Below are positions 12,430-23,912 of a DNA stretch of 64,000 nucleotides, piece by piece. The notes below the pieces were generated by a model. It was given only the letters and a program-made list of their open reading frames with translations, had not been told where the DNA came from and searched no databases. The translations under genes were made by a program, and so were the position numbers. Within the stretch, counting starts at the first letter, position 1. Every line of letters starts with the position of its first letter. The stretch is from Opisthocomus hoazin (lineage: Eukaryota > Chordata > Aves > Opisthocomiformes > Opisthocomidae), in NCBI RefSeq assembly GCF_030867145.1, contig NC_134422.1:4406001-4470000 (forward strand), in the 5' to 3' direction.

Positions 12430-12640
12430 GGCCTGAGCCCAGATTGTTTAATAATGCCTTGAGGGGCTTATTCACCAAAGTTCGATGCTCTGACGAACAG
12501 CTTGCTGCAGCTCTAATAGTAAGGCATATAAAATGCATCATACATTAAATTTAATGTTGCCTCATTAGTCTTAATTAGATTCCTACATTGCACCAGGATT
12601 ATAGTTTCTTCGTGTTTATGTTTGCTCCTAAAATAAAGTC
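12430..12640. promoter_or_regulatory. Candidate regulatory element rich in homeodomain-type sites
   Basis: The segment holds a 16-base perfect palindrome at 12542-12557, then CATTAG, TTAATTAG and a GGATTA (12597-12602). ATGCAT lies upstream at 12533-12538 and GTTTAATAATG near 12446. TAAT-core sites packed like this are typical of developmental enhancers bound by homeodomain factors (established knowledge). Whether this segment is conserved or active cannot be seen from one sequence. A 77-codon minus frame and a 73-codon plus frame cover its left part; neither is recognisable. Confidence 0.28.
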
Positions 12641-14661
12641 TACCCTAGACAACAGTTCGGTGCACTTTCTAACCTTTGAATAAATACAGCATGAATTGAT
12701 ACCTACCAATACTCTTAACCTTGAAGAAAGAGGAATTAGGTGATACCACAACTGCCTTTTGGACAGAGAAGTTGCGCAGAGTCAGTCACAAAGGAATAAA
12801 TTTAAGAAAAAAAAATATATAGTACACATTAGAAACTACTCATCTTGTGTTTTAAAGGGATGAGCAATGAAGGGAAAGGAAAGGACCATTTGTTGCAAAA
12901 AAAATAGATAGCTTTTTTATTCCTATGGATGCTTTGATAGCTTGCTCTCATACTTCTTAATATTGTCTTCTGGACTAGGTTTTTCACAATTTACTTACTT
13001 GCAGCTGTAAAATCCATTTCAAGATGATGCTACTAATTTAGCTTTAGAGATTGGTTAGAAGTTAATATAAGATTAAAGCACATCCCACGGTTAGACATAA
13101 TGACCTATGCCAGGACCACAGCAGGTCAGAGGCTGGCAGCAAATAGGAAGCAGGTGACCTGAACCATGCTTTTCACTATTGACAAAAATACCACCCTGAA
13201 AGGTCCAGAAATGGAGCTGCCAGAGCAAAAGCCTTGCTTTCATTTGAGGAAACAAAATACGTATTCTGGAATTTCCCCCGTCACCCAGGTGGTACCCGCT
13301 CAGTCTTCTCATGGTGGTGAGCTGGCCCCCAATGCCGGCAACTGTCCTCCATGCCTGCTCCAGCTCCCAGCCCTCAGCATTGCCCCCAGTACAGCTCTGC
13401 CTGCTGCACTTCCAGTACTGGGTCTGGTATGACAGACCCACCTGAAATGGAAATTATATTTAAAATAACTAATTATGAATGTGGGGTCCTTTTTTTTATA
13501 AAACAGTGTATTTTAGAAGATTAAACTGAAAGGATTTTTTTTTTTCCCACAAAACATTTTTTTTAATAGGAAAAAGTTTAGTTATACCAGAGTTGTTTGA
13601 GGAATCAGATTTCTTTTCAAGACTTTTTTTCTGCAAGCTTTTCATAAATTGTTGGAGTACACCATCTTTCTTCTTGCAGTTAATTTAACAAGTAATCTTA
13701 AAACTCCAAAAAGGCTGAAAAAACAGCAAAATTTTATTTAATGTCAAATTGAAGCTTGATTGCTTTAAATATTGAAAGGATGGTAGCTGAGTTACAAAAT
13801 GTAACTCTTAACATTTTGTTCCAGATCTTGCCATGAAATAGTTCAGCCTTTTGGTATTATTTCTCACCCAGCACAGAGTGCAATTCATACGTGTTTATCT
13901 ATTTCTTTCCAACAGACTTATCCAGGCATCCACAGTAGTATGGGAGCAAAGAGAAGCCAATTAGCATTATTACCAGTTAGCAGTCTGCTGATATTTCTAA
14001 GATAATTTCCTTTCATGTCCCTTAGAACTGTTATTATAATTTTAATAAAATTTTATTTGAATTTTCATGTGGCCAGTCTTACTTGTTAACTAGAATTTCA
14101 GGAATATTATAAAAATGGCAGTGCAACTCTACTTATTTCACTTGCTTAAGGGTTTAAAAATAATTTTTTTCTCCCATTAGGATTTTCCCTTTTCAGAAAC
14201 GTTTGCAAAAAAACCTGAGCATTTGAGGTATTTTCGCATCGAAATGCACATATTCCAGTGGTCTCACCAGGTACACTGTAATAACATTACTTCCTCTGAG
14301 ATAAAACAAGCTGACTTAGGCTTCAAAAAATCATTTGCTTGGCTCAGGAAATGGGGAAAAACTTCTGAAAATTTTCAAGAACTATCTAGCTCTATAAGTA
14401 GATCAAAGACTAAATATTTCTATAACAGACAATACTGAAACTGTCATTTAAATGACTAAGACAGAGATTTGACATCATCCATCCCCGAGCACATTAAAGC
14501 ACACGTGTACTGACTTTGTTCAAACTTGAATTTAAACTCAACATCCATCTACGCTACAGTAGCACGTTTTCCTTCGGACTGATGTCTTAGGAAAGGTCTA
14601 TGCAACCCAAAAAGGAAAAGGTTTACGTTTTCTAAAATCCCCTAATCCTGACTTCTTGCAG
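12641..14661. other. Gene-free AT-rich stretch
   Basis: No recognisable gene. The largest frame is 116 codons on the minus strand (13091-13441), overlapped by an 88-codon plus frame; this part is the only GC-richer patch. The rest is very AT-rich with repeated T runs (about 13488-13565) and TAAT/ATTTTA-rich DNA near 14030-14070. Confidence 0.55.
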
Positions 14662-14779
14662 TCTCTCCATAAATTGTTACCTTTTCCTGAGGGGATAAAA
14701 AGCTCAGTGATTTCTTCAGTTCTTTGGGGGCTTTGTTGTATTATATCCACCAGTGAAGAAAGAAATAAAAAAGGACCAG
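14662..14779 (+). other. Exon-like segment (unrecognised)
   Basis: The acceptor-like CTGACTTCTTGCAG ends at 14661, preceded by a branch-point-like CCTAATC. A donor-like CCAG|GTAACT closes the segment at 14779. The reading frame from 14662 stays open through both sites and on to a poly-A-encoded lysine run near 15055. The translated peptide resembles nothing I know. Sites of this quality occur by chance every few kilobases. Confidence 0.12.
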
Positions 14780-15251
14780 GTAACTCCTGTCGCAAACTGC
14801 AGCTATGGAACAACTTCAGTGCCAAACAGACAAAATCCCCAGAAACTCACAGAACTGCTGCTATTCTTCATCACCAGTTCAGAGAACACCAAAATCTTTC
14901 AGTAAATATGGATGAGGGACATATCAATGGGCTACCGATGGATTCACAGGAGGAAGGAGGACTGGATTCACCAAGAACATATCTTCAGCAGATAATATCA
15001 TGTGTAATTACAGTGCAGTGTAAAGCACCTGAAACAAATCTGGGAGAGAAATTTAAAAAAAAAAAAAAAAAAAAGAACTGGATGATGAGCTGGCATTTGT
15101 GAAATATAGGAAATGGATGCCCAAGACCAAATCCTCAGTTTCTATCTTAAAACTACACAAAGAATTTCAGAGTCAGTAAAACTTAACAGAATTACTTCTC
15201 TCGCCAAGAGGCCCAAGAAAAGTCAACTTTGTCTCTCATGTGGATTTGCTG
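14780..15251. other. Unassigned stretch ending in poly-A
   Basis: It continues a 148-codon plus frame that opens at a TTG (14656) and ends inside a poly-A tract. I considered a processed retrocopy because of the poly-A, but there is no AATAAA just before it and no recognisable parent protein. Confidence 0.4.
15055..15074. repeat. Poly-A tract (20 A)
   Basis: Twenty A in a row. It supplies the artificial lysine tail of the overlapping open frame. No polyadenylation hexamer lies in the 50 bases before it. Confidence 0.9.
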
Positions 15252-15280
15252 CCAGGCAGGATGCAACCAGGCAGGATGCA
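15252..15280. repeat. Two-copy tandem repeat, 15-base period
   Basis: CCAGGCAGGATGCA occurs at 15252-15265 and again without change at 15267-15280, one base apart. Perfect identity suggests a recent slippage duplication. It lies about 100 bases before the acceptor-like site of the exon-like module at 15379. Confidence 0.9.
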
Positions 15281-15378
15281 CCCACCTCTCCTGATTGTGG
15301 CTAACATAACCTCAAGCTAAAAATAATAGACATTGTAGGAGGGCTGGGACTTCTTGTTGTCTTTTTGTTGCCTTGCAG

Positions 15379-15713
15379 TGAGGACAACCAGCCATGCTGG
15401 GCTTCAGTGGGAAAGAGCTGCCAGCATGGCTGGGTCTGGATCCAGGGAGAAGGGAAGCACATGAACCCCAAGCACCCCATGCTGCAGACCAGACCTCCAG
15501 ATGTTGGAAAGAGAGCGGCTCCCACTCTGCGAGCGAGGGAGGAGGTGATGAGGGTGGTGATCCTGCTGCTAGGAACTGCTCCGCTCTGCAGAGCTGGCAG
15601 GAGATGAGAGGTACGCTGTAGTCTGCAAAGAGCTGCAGCAACTTCCTCCAGAGCAACAGGGAACTTCGCAAAGGGCGGCCGCACACTAAATCACAGCTTC
15701 AAGGCTTCTGCAG
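15379..15713 (+). other. GC-rich exon-like module (unrecognised)
   Basis: A strong acceptor context (pyrimidine-rich TTCTTGTTGTCTTTTTGTTG at 15351-15370, then CCTTGCAG ending at 15378) leads into a GC-rich segment of 335 bases. It closes with CTGCAG|GTGAGA at 15714, close to the ideal donor. One frame is open from the first bases to a TGA at 15605-15607, so the whole exon could not be internal coding in that frame. Minus-strand frames of 127 and 124 codons also cover it. None of the translations is recognisable. The boundaries and composition would suit a noncoding exon. The abrupt GC rise continues past the donor to about 15860. Confidence 0.22.
15388..15433 (+). repeat. Perfect 13-bp inverted repeat (stem-loop)
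   Basis: CCAGCCATGCTGG at 15388-15400 and its exact reverse complement at 15421-15433 are separated by 20 bases. Transcribed from either strand it would form a 13-bp GC-rich stem. A 13-bp perfect pair with a loop under 100 bases is expected about 0.1 times in 64 kb by chance. It lies within the first 60 bases of the exon-like module. It is too short for a typical animal microRNA precursor stem. Confidence 0.9.
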
Positions 15714-18700
15714 GTGAGACACAGCTGCGCTGTGCTCTGCCTGCTGGGGTGGTGCAAGCGAGAGTCCGGTCTGCCCCATCACCATCACTCTGCACCTCTA
15801 GCTGGATCACAGCCTTTGCTTTTCACTGGCTGCGGGTGGGGCTGAGCTACTGCCTTCGTACTGGGTTTCATTTGAGACATAAGGAAAGTTCTGGGACATC
15901 ACCCAGAAGCGGATTAATTAATTTATTCTGTTTTTCCAAAGAAGGTTTGAATGTTCCCGGGATCAGCCATCCTCCTTGCACGCACATTAGCTGTTCTGGC
16001 AAGATCGCCTCAGTCCAATTTGGTTTGAGTGACAAAAGTTAATTTTGTTGATGCACAGACTTCTGTGATGCTAGGTAGGAGGTCCGACGATGCAAATCAA
16101 ATGGCTTCTCCAAAAATATCACAGTGATTGATAATGAGGCAGTGATGTATATTTTTGACACTTTCGATCCTACCACAAGCAAATGCTAAATTTAGAGATG
16201 AGAATTTAAAAAACTAATGCCATGTTGCTTTAAAAGTGATCAGTGAAAGATATACATAGCTTAATGAAGACTAATGTTATTCAATGAAGATTTTATTTTT
16301 TTTTAAACACAAACCAAAACTATTGCAAACAGGAATTAAAAAAAAAGGGGGGGAGGAGGGAGAAGGAAATAAACTTGAAACAAATCTAGGTATAGACAAG
16401 TGTCAAATACACTATTAAGGTTTAACATCACTTTTAACGGAGAGGTCATACACTGCTATTTGATTTCACTACTGCATATATTACTATATACCTATGGATA
16501 CACATCAACTATTATGTTAGGTGTATAAGGGATGTATCTGGAAGCACTTGAACGAGGAAGATTACTGACACTCACAAAAAAGCCTTTATTACATGTCTAT
16601 ATTTTGTTTCATTAATCATGTATGTTCGTTAACTTATCATGGTAATTTATTATGCACTGTTTCAAGACAACTTGTGTTACAATGGTGTCATTTTCACTTT
16701 GATCATCTAAAGATCTTGCAATGAGACTGTTGCAACCAAAGGACCTGACTCCTCTCTATGTGCTGCGTGAACATGCACTAGAGATTCAGAAGTGTTAAAA
16801 AAAACCTTTGCAGTGCATCATAGTTTGCAAGATACAAAAATTAATTATGTAGCTCAAAGATAACAACCCACAAATGAGGTAGAAATATTCAGGTGAAGTG
16901 GTTTATACATGATTTTAATAGCGGATAAGAACCAAAAGGAGATGCTATTCATTTTGTCATGTAATATTTGATCATTAAGTGTTTTGCTAGGTTGTATCAT
17001 ACTCGAGCTATACAACAGTCTGAAAAACATATTCTTTACATAACAACCTAAGAGCCTTCTCAAAAGTCTTGGCTTTCATCACTACCTGCTATCACATTTA
17101 TATAGTGAGAAGATAAATATATGTTTATCAAAAGATAGTTAGAGGTACCATTGCCATAATGCAGTACTTCCTTTCCCCTGAGTCTAATGGTCACTGCAAG
17201 AAATGTTGCAAACCTAAGTATTAGATAGAGCTTGATTTTATGGAACCAAGGTTTACAACTTCTTCACCGTTCATTTCTGCCTTCTGTTGCACCTTTCATA
17301 AACCTAATGATTAATATCAAACAGTGAATAACTCTGACAAGCAGAATTACTAATCCAACATAACTGTTTATAGTGTGAATGAAAAGAGTGCCCCATTCCC
17401 AGCCACTGCACTTAATAATAAATTCCTGTTGTACTTAAATGTTGAAGGGATTACATAACTGTCAAAGTTCCCTTAAATGTTAAGGGTAGTAATCATATTA
17501 AAGACATACTATACAGAAGCAAAAGCAAATGTCAGTTTAGTTATTATTACCATATTTGCATGGAGTTTTAAAATATAAGGCCAGATTCCTAAACATGTCA
17601 AATTTGCGCTCGTTGCGGCTGAAGAGAGCAGCGAGGAACAGGAGCCACGAACGAACCCCACCAGTCGTGCAGCAGTCGTGTGCCATATAAGGGTCAGAAA
17701 AAGGAGCTTCACGTGCTGTAGCATAGCCACAGGGCTGTTCTTGATTACACCAGTTGAAACAGTACCACCAGGACAATTGTGCCAGGAAGACGAAGGGGAA
17801 TACCACGCATTCCTCCTCCCTCTCTCCCTCTTCCGCTGTGCATGCTTCGCGCGTGAAAGCTGTTAGATTGGCTCAATACCATCCTAGGACAATTCTGAAG
17901 CACCCACTTCAGAGAGGCTTATGACAACTGTGAGCCTCTTAGGTATCCTAAGACAGTGATAGCTAGGAATCTGGTGGAAACAAAATCAAATATGCAGATG
18001 CCTGTACGTGCAGTCTTTCGATACTTTTCCTCTGACCTATGCTATTGGCTTTAACACTCTGTATTAAACACAAAGGAGTTAGAGCCTTCTTAACAACCAA
18101 CATTATCAATTATCCAGCATTTCCAGAGGAAGTTCTGTTAATCAAACTGCTTATTAAAAAAAACAAAGCAGCAAGCAAACAACAAAAAAAACCCAAGAAA
18201 CAAACAAACCCCCCAAACCAACGAACCCCCCTGACCAACGAAGACCTGGATCTCGGATTGCACTCTATATTTACCTCCTTCACTGTGTTGGAGTCATTTG
18301 CAGGATTAAAACCTGTGCCTGGCACCTCGCCATGCCATGACTGTTGGCAAAGAAACAATTATTTGACTTGTCTTCCATTACTCTTTTAAAGGACTGGGGT
18401 TATTCTTTCAGAACCACACCCCGCATCCAGCAAGACAAGAGGAATGCCTGCCCATGGAAGTTATGTGCACGCAATGAAACTCTTGTTCCCAAGTTAGAAA
18501 TGGGACCCCATTATTAACATTCCTTATATTCATAGCACTGTTCACGTTCCACAGCGCCCAGCAGCACTCAACCAGCAGCCTCAATTAAAACATATCTCAC
18601 CGTGACTTTCACGTTATGATTAAATCGATTGTTTTCAGAATTGCTCACCTGCAGAGCCCTGCTGCAGTGCTGGCTTTGGGAGGTAGAGCTCCAGCCGTAG

Positions 18701-21172
18701 TCTCACCCGAAAGACGAATGCCAGTGGTGCCAGTTGGTGCTAAGGTCCTGAAGAAGCATCGGCTTTACAGCTGCACACGAGTCCCTTCCTTCAGCACTCA
18801 CAGAATGGTGTTTCTTGGAAGTCACTCACACAGTGTCACAATTGCCAGCTTTGGCTTATAATAAATAGAATAATGAAAAGGCAAAGAGGAGAAATGTTAT
18901 TAATTCACTGCACATTAAGGTCCAGAGGTGGTTACAAGATATATGACACCTAGAAATTAAGTATTGTCTGGTAGCCTACTTACTGCTGGGTGGAAGGCGT
19001 CTCCCATGGCTTGAGAATCCCTGAGATGTTGAACATTTTCCTCTACAAACTAAAAAATTCAAAACATTTGCCAATAATATATGTGTAAGAATAGAGATGT
19101 CTCTAGATAGGGTCTAGAGAAGGTCAAATTGCTTTGCAACGTCGTCTCTTTTTTTAGGTTACTTATCACTATGGCAGTGATAAATATTTTGTAAAAAATA
19201 TAAATAAAGCAGGCTGGATGTTGCATACTCAGAAGTGGTGTCACTAGAGAACTCTTTTCCCCCTCCCAAGTGAAATTTCTAGGAAGGATTTTGGCAAAAG
19301 TGTTAGCGTGGAAAGCACCATGGGAAGCGCATTGGCCCTAAAGCTTTCGATGACCTATGATGGGTTCCCTGTCACAGTGGCTATCATGTCTGGCACTCTT
19401 CATGTCAAGCTCTTCCTTAAAGGGAATTATGAGAAGCAGGGAAAACTGGTCATGCTCTTATTTCTCAACATTCTCTGACCCACTACCAAAACAAACTCCT
19501 TTTTTCAAATGAAGTTTTTAGTTAGTGACCCTTTTTTTAATCTCTGGTTTGGTGTTTCTCCGCAGAGAGGATACCTTGTGGCTCAGCAGACGGTCACCTT
19601 AGATGGTTTCCTGAGGATTGGGAAGGTTCAGAGAGGGAACCCCACACTCCTTCATTGGATCCTGAAGTCTCTCTGGCCCATTGACTTCTACCTTCTAATG
19701 CCTGATGACAAGGCAGTGGAGACTGCGTGTTTCTGCTGCATTTCTAACACTGTCAGAGCCCCTTTCCCTTGTAACTGAACTGTTCTAATTATGCACATTT
19801 CCCTTTGCTGTATTCCTCAAGGTCTTGTCTCACCAAATGATGTAACTCTTGATTACAGCTCTTGTACTCAGCTTGTACAACGAGGCTGAAATACTCCCGA
19901 ACACCTTGATGACAAGTACATGGATTTGCCTGGCAAAACAATAACCACGCTAAAGCTGTTTTAACATCCCAGTATCTTTGCTGAAAGCATCTGCCTATAC
20001 TGTCAATTCATCCTGTGCCTCTTGGGTGTCTGACTTCAGCATAAGTATGCAAGTCCTATAAATGAATACATGCCGCTGGGGGTAGCACTTACAGTAGAAG
20101 AGTATCGTCTCATGAGTGATAAGGGTGACAGAAGTGCAAAGCAGAGCTGAGTGGATCTGGCACTCACATTGCGAACAACACAGAGTTTGTACGGGAAGAT
20201 TTTCCCACAGAATGACATGCAATAATTTATTCTAAGCCCTTCCAACTCGTGTGTGGTTGTTTTTTTGCCTTTTTTTTTTTTCTCCTCTGCAAAGTTGTTA
20301 TCTTCTACAGCGTTTCTCTAAATAACTGCATAAGAGAAGATGCCACTGCTAAAACAAAATACCTCATTTGCAGGAAAACTAACAAGTCCGACCAGGTAAA
20401 TAATTGCTAGTCAACACTATTCCCACATGACTGCATCCTACAAAGGTGTACCACTGAGGAAAAAAAGGTAGACTTTTTTTTAAGCTAAAATACTGAAGGT
20501 CTAAGGTAAAAGTTTTAAAAAGGCACATTTTTTTTTAATCAGTAGTTATAAGTATGCAAGCAAAATAAAAATATACCTCCCAAAGTTTTAGGCAAGAAAT
20601 GCTGTTTACTCAATGACAACTCTGTTCTGAGGATTTTAACTTCCTAGAGGCCAGAGCATGCATGAAAGACTTCCAGATCCCTCAACGTCATGCAGCAGAC
20701 AGAAGTATATAAACTCTTATCCTGAGCCAGACTGGCTCCTCAACACGTCTCCTGTCATGTCTCCAACACTGGCCACCACCAGATGTTTCAACAGATGCGA
20801 GAGCGGGGCAAATCAAGGTGGCTGTGGGACATTCCTTGTCTTCTGAAGGAGATCAAACACTTTTCAACCACATATGACCTGAGACCAGATAGATATGGGC
20901 ACTGTCCTTTCACCACTTAGAGCCATAAATTGCAGTGGGACAAGCTTCCTTCTGTTGCAGCCCTGCCTGGTACTTCTGCTGGAAAGGGCAGAATACAGTG
21001 ATCCAGGAGTCTGAAGTCATAGTGGAAAAGTCTGAAACCTCGCTGGTCAACTATACACATTTCTTTCTCTTCCCCCCCCACTTTTTCTGTCCCCTCACCT
21101 AGATCCTCTCCTTGTTGCTGCTTAGCTACATTGTTCAGCTCTTTACTAAAAATAGCTATTAAGTAAAAAATA
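15714..21172. other. Gene-free stretch
   Basis: The GC-rich DNA of the preceding module fades out by about 15860. After it come a homeodomain-type cluster (15911-15927), an A9G7 run (16338-16353), and a near-direct repeat of CTTAAATGTT-AAGGG at 17434-17449 and 17472-17486. C/A-rich low-complexity DNA lies at about 18170-18240. Frames reach 116 codons (18039-18389, plus) but run through that low-complexity DNA. A patch at 18616-18861 has a plus-strand 81-codon frame and a donor-like CTGCAG|GTGAGC on the minus strand at about 18646; it is unsupported otherwise. No gene identified. Confidence 0.5.
15911..15927. promoter_or_regulatory. Overlapping homeodomain-type sites
   Basis: GGATTAATTAATTTATT joins an OTX/PITX-type GGATTA to two overlapping TAATTA cores. 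This is a good in vitro homeodomain target by general knowledge. Nothing here shows that it is used. Confidence 0.2.
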
Positions 21173-21237
21173 CATTACCACGCTTACCTGATACATAAAA
21201 TCAATAGACTAAAATTCACATACTCTACGAAGATTTG
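21173..21237. repeat. Diverged direct repeat, copy A
   Basis: This 65-base stretch matches 22519-22582 in the same direction at about three-quarters of positions. The differences are largely C/T and G/A changes, as expected of two old copies of one element. Shared blocks are CATTAC, ATACATAA and TAAAATTCA. I cannot name the family. Confidence 0.45.
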
Positions 21238-23841
21238 CACTAGCATTCAAAAATTTTCATTCCTTTTAATTACAGAAATTCAAGTAAAGGCAACAAATAC
21301 CTGTACCTTTCCCCTGGCAAATCTGCTCGGCCTCAAGCCTGTGAACAGGCGCCCGTGAGACCTGATCCTCTTGCCTCTCCACTGCCTGCTCCCCAGCTGT
21401 TGGTGGTTAGTGTAAGAGACAGGGAGACTGATACTGCTCTTCAAAACATTTCTGCTTCTCTGTCAGTGACTTTCTGCCTTCAGCAACCTGATCCGAGAGT
21501 GAATCTTAAGCATGCACCTTTAGAGTAAAATACCCAACAGTAGAACCAGCATTAAAACGAGGCACACATTCAGCATTTCAGTCAGTTTAGTTAGCCTTGA
21601 TTGTCCTAGCCAGCAACCTCAAAATCTAAGCACAGCCTTCAAAATGTAAGCTTATGATGTCAACTAACGTTCTAAATTTTATTTCTCAGCTAGCTAAGAA
21701 CCTTAAAATGTCCATGTAGAAAACAAAGAGTAATGATCTTCCAGTTTGAACAAGGCTGAAATAAGAAAATCCTTTTGAAGTAGGAAATTCACGTAGTGAA
21801 TGACTAGCTCTCATCTTGCTGTACAGCATAAGGAAAAGAGGGGAAGATCAGTGTAACTTCTAAGAAAAATACAATGCTATCTACAGTGCATCTGGATTTG
21901 AAAGGCGAGATTTTCAGAGAGATAAGATCTCACTGCAGACATCTGGTGTGAATTTAGCACACAGCTTCTCCAGTCGGTAATACTCACAGTTCACAACTGC
22001 AGTGCCATAAGAATCACATACAAATATATATACACAGGAAACAAAGATTGAAAAAGATACCAATATTAACCACTAAGGTGGTTTGAGAAACAACTTGTGA
22101 TAAGCTGAACAGGTCCGATTCATCAGATATCTACCATGCTCCCAGGGCATCACTGCAGGAGCACGTGACTCATTGCTCTAAGTATAAGCAGATCTTTACG
22201 AAACTGGTCTTAATAGATTTCTGCAATACATACATGATTTAAAAACAGACTTTCATTTAAAAGTTCAGTTTTGTAAGCACATCAAAGCTTTGAAAATGTA
22301 GATTTATGTCTTTTAATAGCACATATTACTAATATTGATATCATTATCACTATTCATATTTGAAGACTCCTGAATACAAATTTTTCAAAGATTACTTGAA
22401 ATATAGAATGGGGAGCAAAGAGATCTGCAATTTAGAGAGTAGACGTGGGAGTCAAGTGTTTAAATGTTGTAGAGAATGCAGAGCTCTGAAATGAACTTTG
22501 GAAAAAACTGTTCTCTCTCATTACTACACTTATCCAATACATAATCTCTATAGGGTAAAATTCATATACTTACAAAGACCTGGTTTAAGAGAGTATTTTT
22601 AGATCTCATGATGACAGAGAAAACACAAGTACAAAGTAATATAATAAAGATCGCACTATTAATTGGAATATTAAAATTCATACACTAAAACCTATAAGCT
22701 AAGCAGTAGGGATCAAGTTGTTCATGGGTGTTTAAAATAAGGACAAACATAAAGAATATTAATTTGGACAATTGAACCTGGCATACCAAAACTGGACTTT
22801 TCGTTTTGTTCATCCTTCGGAGAAAAACAGAAAAGTTCTTATATAATAAGAATCATAAGTTGCAGTCTCCACATACTTTGTTTTTGAAGATGGTCAGTTA
22901 GTACTTAACAGCCAGTGTTAGGCAAAAGAAGCCATTCCTGGAGCAACCAGTGATGTGATGGAGGAGAAAAAGATTTAAAAGGTGGAGACCTACAACCCTT
23001 CTGTCACAGGAGGAGGGCTGGGCGAAGAGCAAGGAGGTGGATGCCATTGAGGACCACAGTCCTTGCACATGCCAACCTCGTTCCTCAGTTTTCAGACTTT
23101 AACTCTTCTTACTAATGCTCTAGAGAAAAAAAACAAGAGGAGCATCCACATTCGATATGTCTAAGCCCCGCCTTGGCAGTAGAGACAAACAACTGCCAGG
23201 ACTGTGCTCCTCTTTCTTTCCCATCCTGCCATTTCCTTCCAGCCAAACTTTGTTTTAGTGAACACAGAGCAAATGCACGTATGCAAGCTCTGCTTAAAGG
23301 CATCAGGATCATCCAGCAACACAAGCATCCAAATGAAGCTACAACAACGGCCACATCAGCTATCTGCTGCCAGCCTGGGGACTGTGACTAACTTGCGCAT
23401 ACATTTGCATAAGTTATATAAAAATGAATGTATAAAGTTATATTTATCTGTACTTGTATCTTCTTTGATATGAGTGGATGTTGCTTGTCCACCCACAGTA
23501 AAAATTTACAATATTGTAGGCTTATAAATACAGAAAGGAGGAGAACAGTTACAGAGTTCTCTTAGGCTACACTTCAAATATTGTTCAGAGGAACAGAGTT
23601 TGGACAGCAGCTAGGGCTTGTAACACATCAACAAGGTGGTCATCAATATGGTAGCATTTCCTTTGCTGTTGGGTTCCCATGAATAAGGAAATTGATCTGA
23701 TGAAGAGTGATAAATAACTTCACTTCTTCACCTTGGTTTCCCACTGCATCCGAGGTCCTTGGAGTAATCCCATTAGTCACAGTACTCTGAACACTCTGCA
23801 TCTTACCGTATCCTACCACAGACTGGGCACAAATGTGAGCA
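21238..23841. other. Gene-free stretch with worn duplicated DNA
   Basis: It contains copy B of the diverged repeat (22519-22582) and a shorter partial match, TAAAATTCATAC, at about 22672-22683. Frames here are short; between 20846 and 23112 there is none of 60 codons or more on either strand. From 23112 to 23473 overlapping frames of 72-89 codons occur on both strands without recognisable content. Confidence 0.5.
22519..22582. repeat. Diverged direct repeat, copy B
   Basis: Partner of 21173-21237, about 1.35 kb downstream in the same direction. The match keeps order over about 65 bases with one gap. Either both are fossils of an unnamed interspersed repeat, or this is an old local duplication. 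Confidence 0.45.
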
Positions 23842-23912
23842 GTCAGGGTCTGAATCAGCTCCCACTGGAAGCTGGTGGGAGTCTTCCCATTGGCTTCAGA
23901 GAGCTGAAAACA
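23842..23912. mobile_element. Possible ancient amniote repeat fragment
   Basis: GTCAGGGTCTGAATCAGCTC at 23842-23861 is followed by CCCACTGGAAGCTGGTGGGA and then CTTCCCATTGGCTTCAG. This resembles a repeat common in turtles, crocodiles and birds whose core alternates 'tcccattgaagtcaatggga' with 'cccattgacttcagtggga', a self-complementary design. The match is partial and by eye; the element name is unknown to me. Confidence 0.35.

Noticed and set aside
14656..15102. 148-codon frame ending in poly-A, a possible processed retrocopy
   Set aside because: It opens at TTG, there is no AATAAA before the A run, the translation matches no known protein, and the last codons are just the homopolymer.
15301..15686. 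Two minus-strand frames of 127 and 124 codons
   Set aside because: They overlap each other in different frames and also overlap plus-strand frames in a GC-rich patch poor in stop codons; no domain is visible in any of them.
16338..16360. A9 followed by G7 and further G runs as a quadruplex
   Set aside because: Only two runs of three or more G outside the first run's own length; it does not meet the four-run rule clearly.
18520..18585. TTATATTCATAGCACTGTTC, like the 'tttatatagcacttttcat' repeat
   Set aside because: The second half of the consensus is not recognisable.
18649..18748. Possible 100-base minus-strand exon (donor CTGCAG|GTGAGC, acceptor-like CTTCTTCAG)
   Set aside because: A single pair of splice-like words without coding signal; expected by chance in a window this size.
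19656..19695. GGATCCTGAAGTCTCTCTGG followed by CCCATTGACTTC, like an old reptile/bird repeat
   Set aside because: Only about 30 bases resemble the consensus, too little to call.
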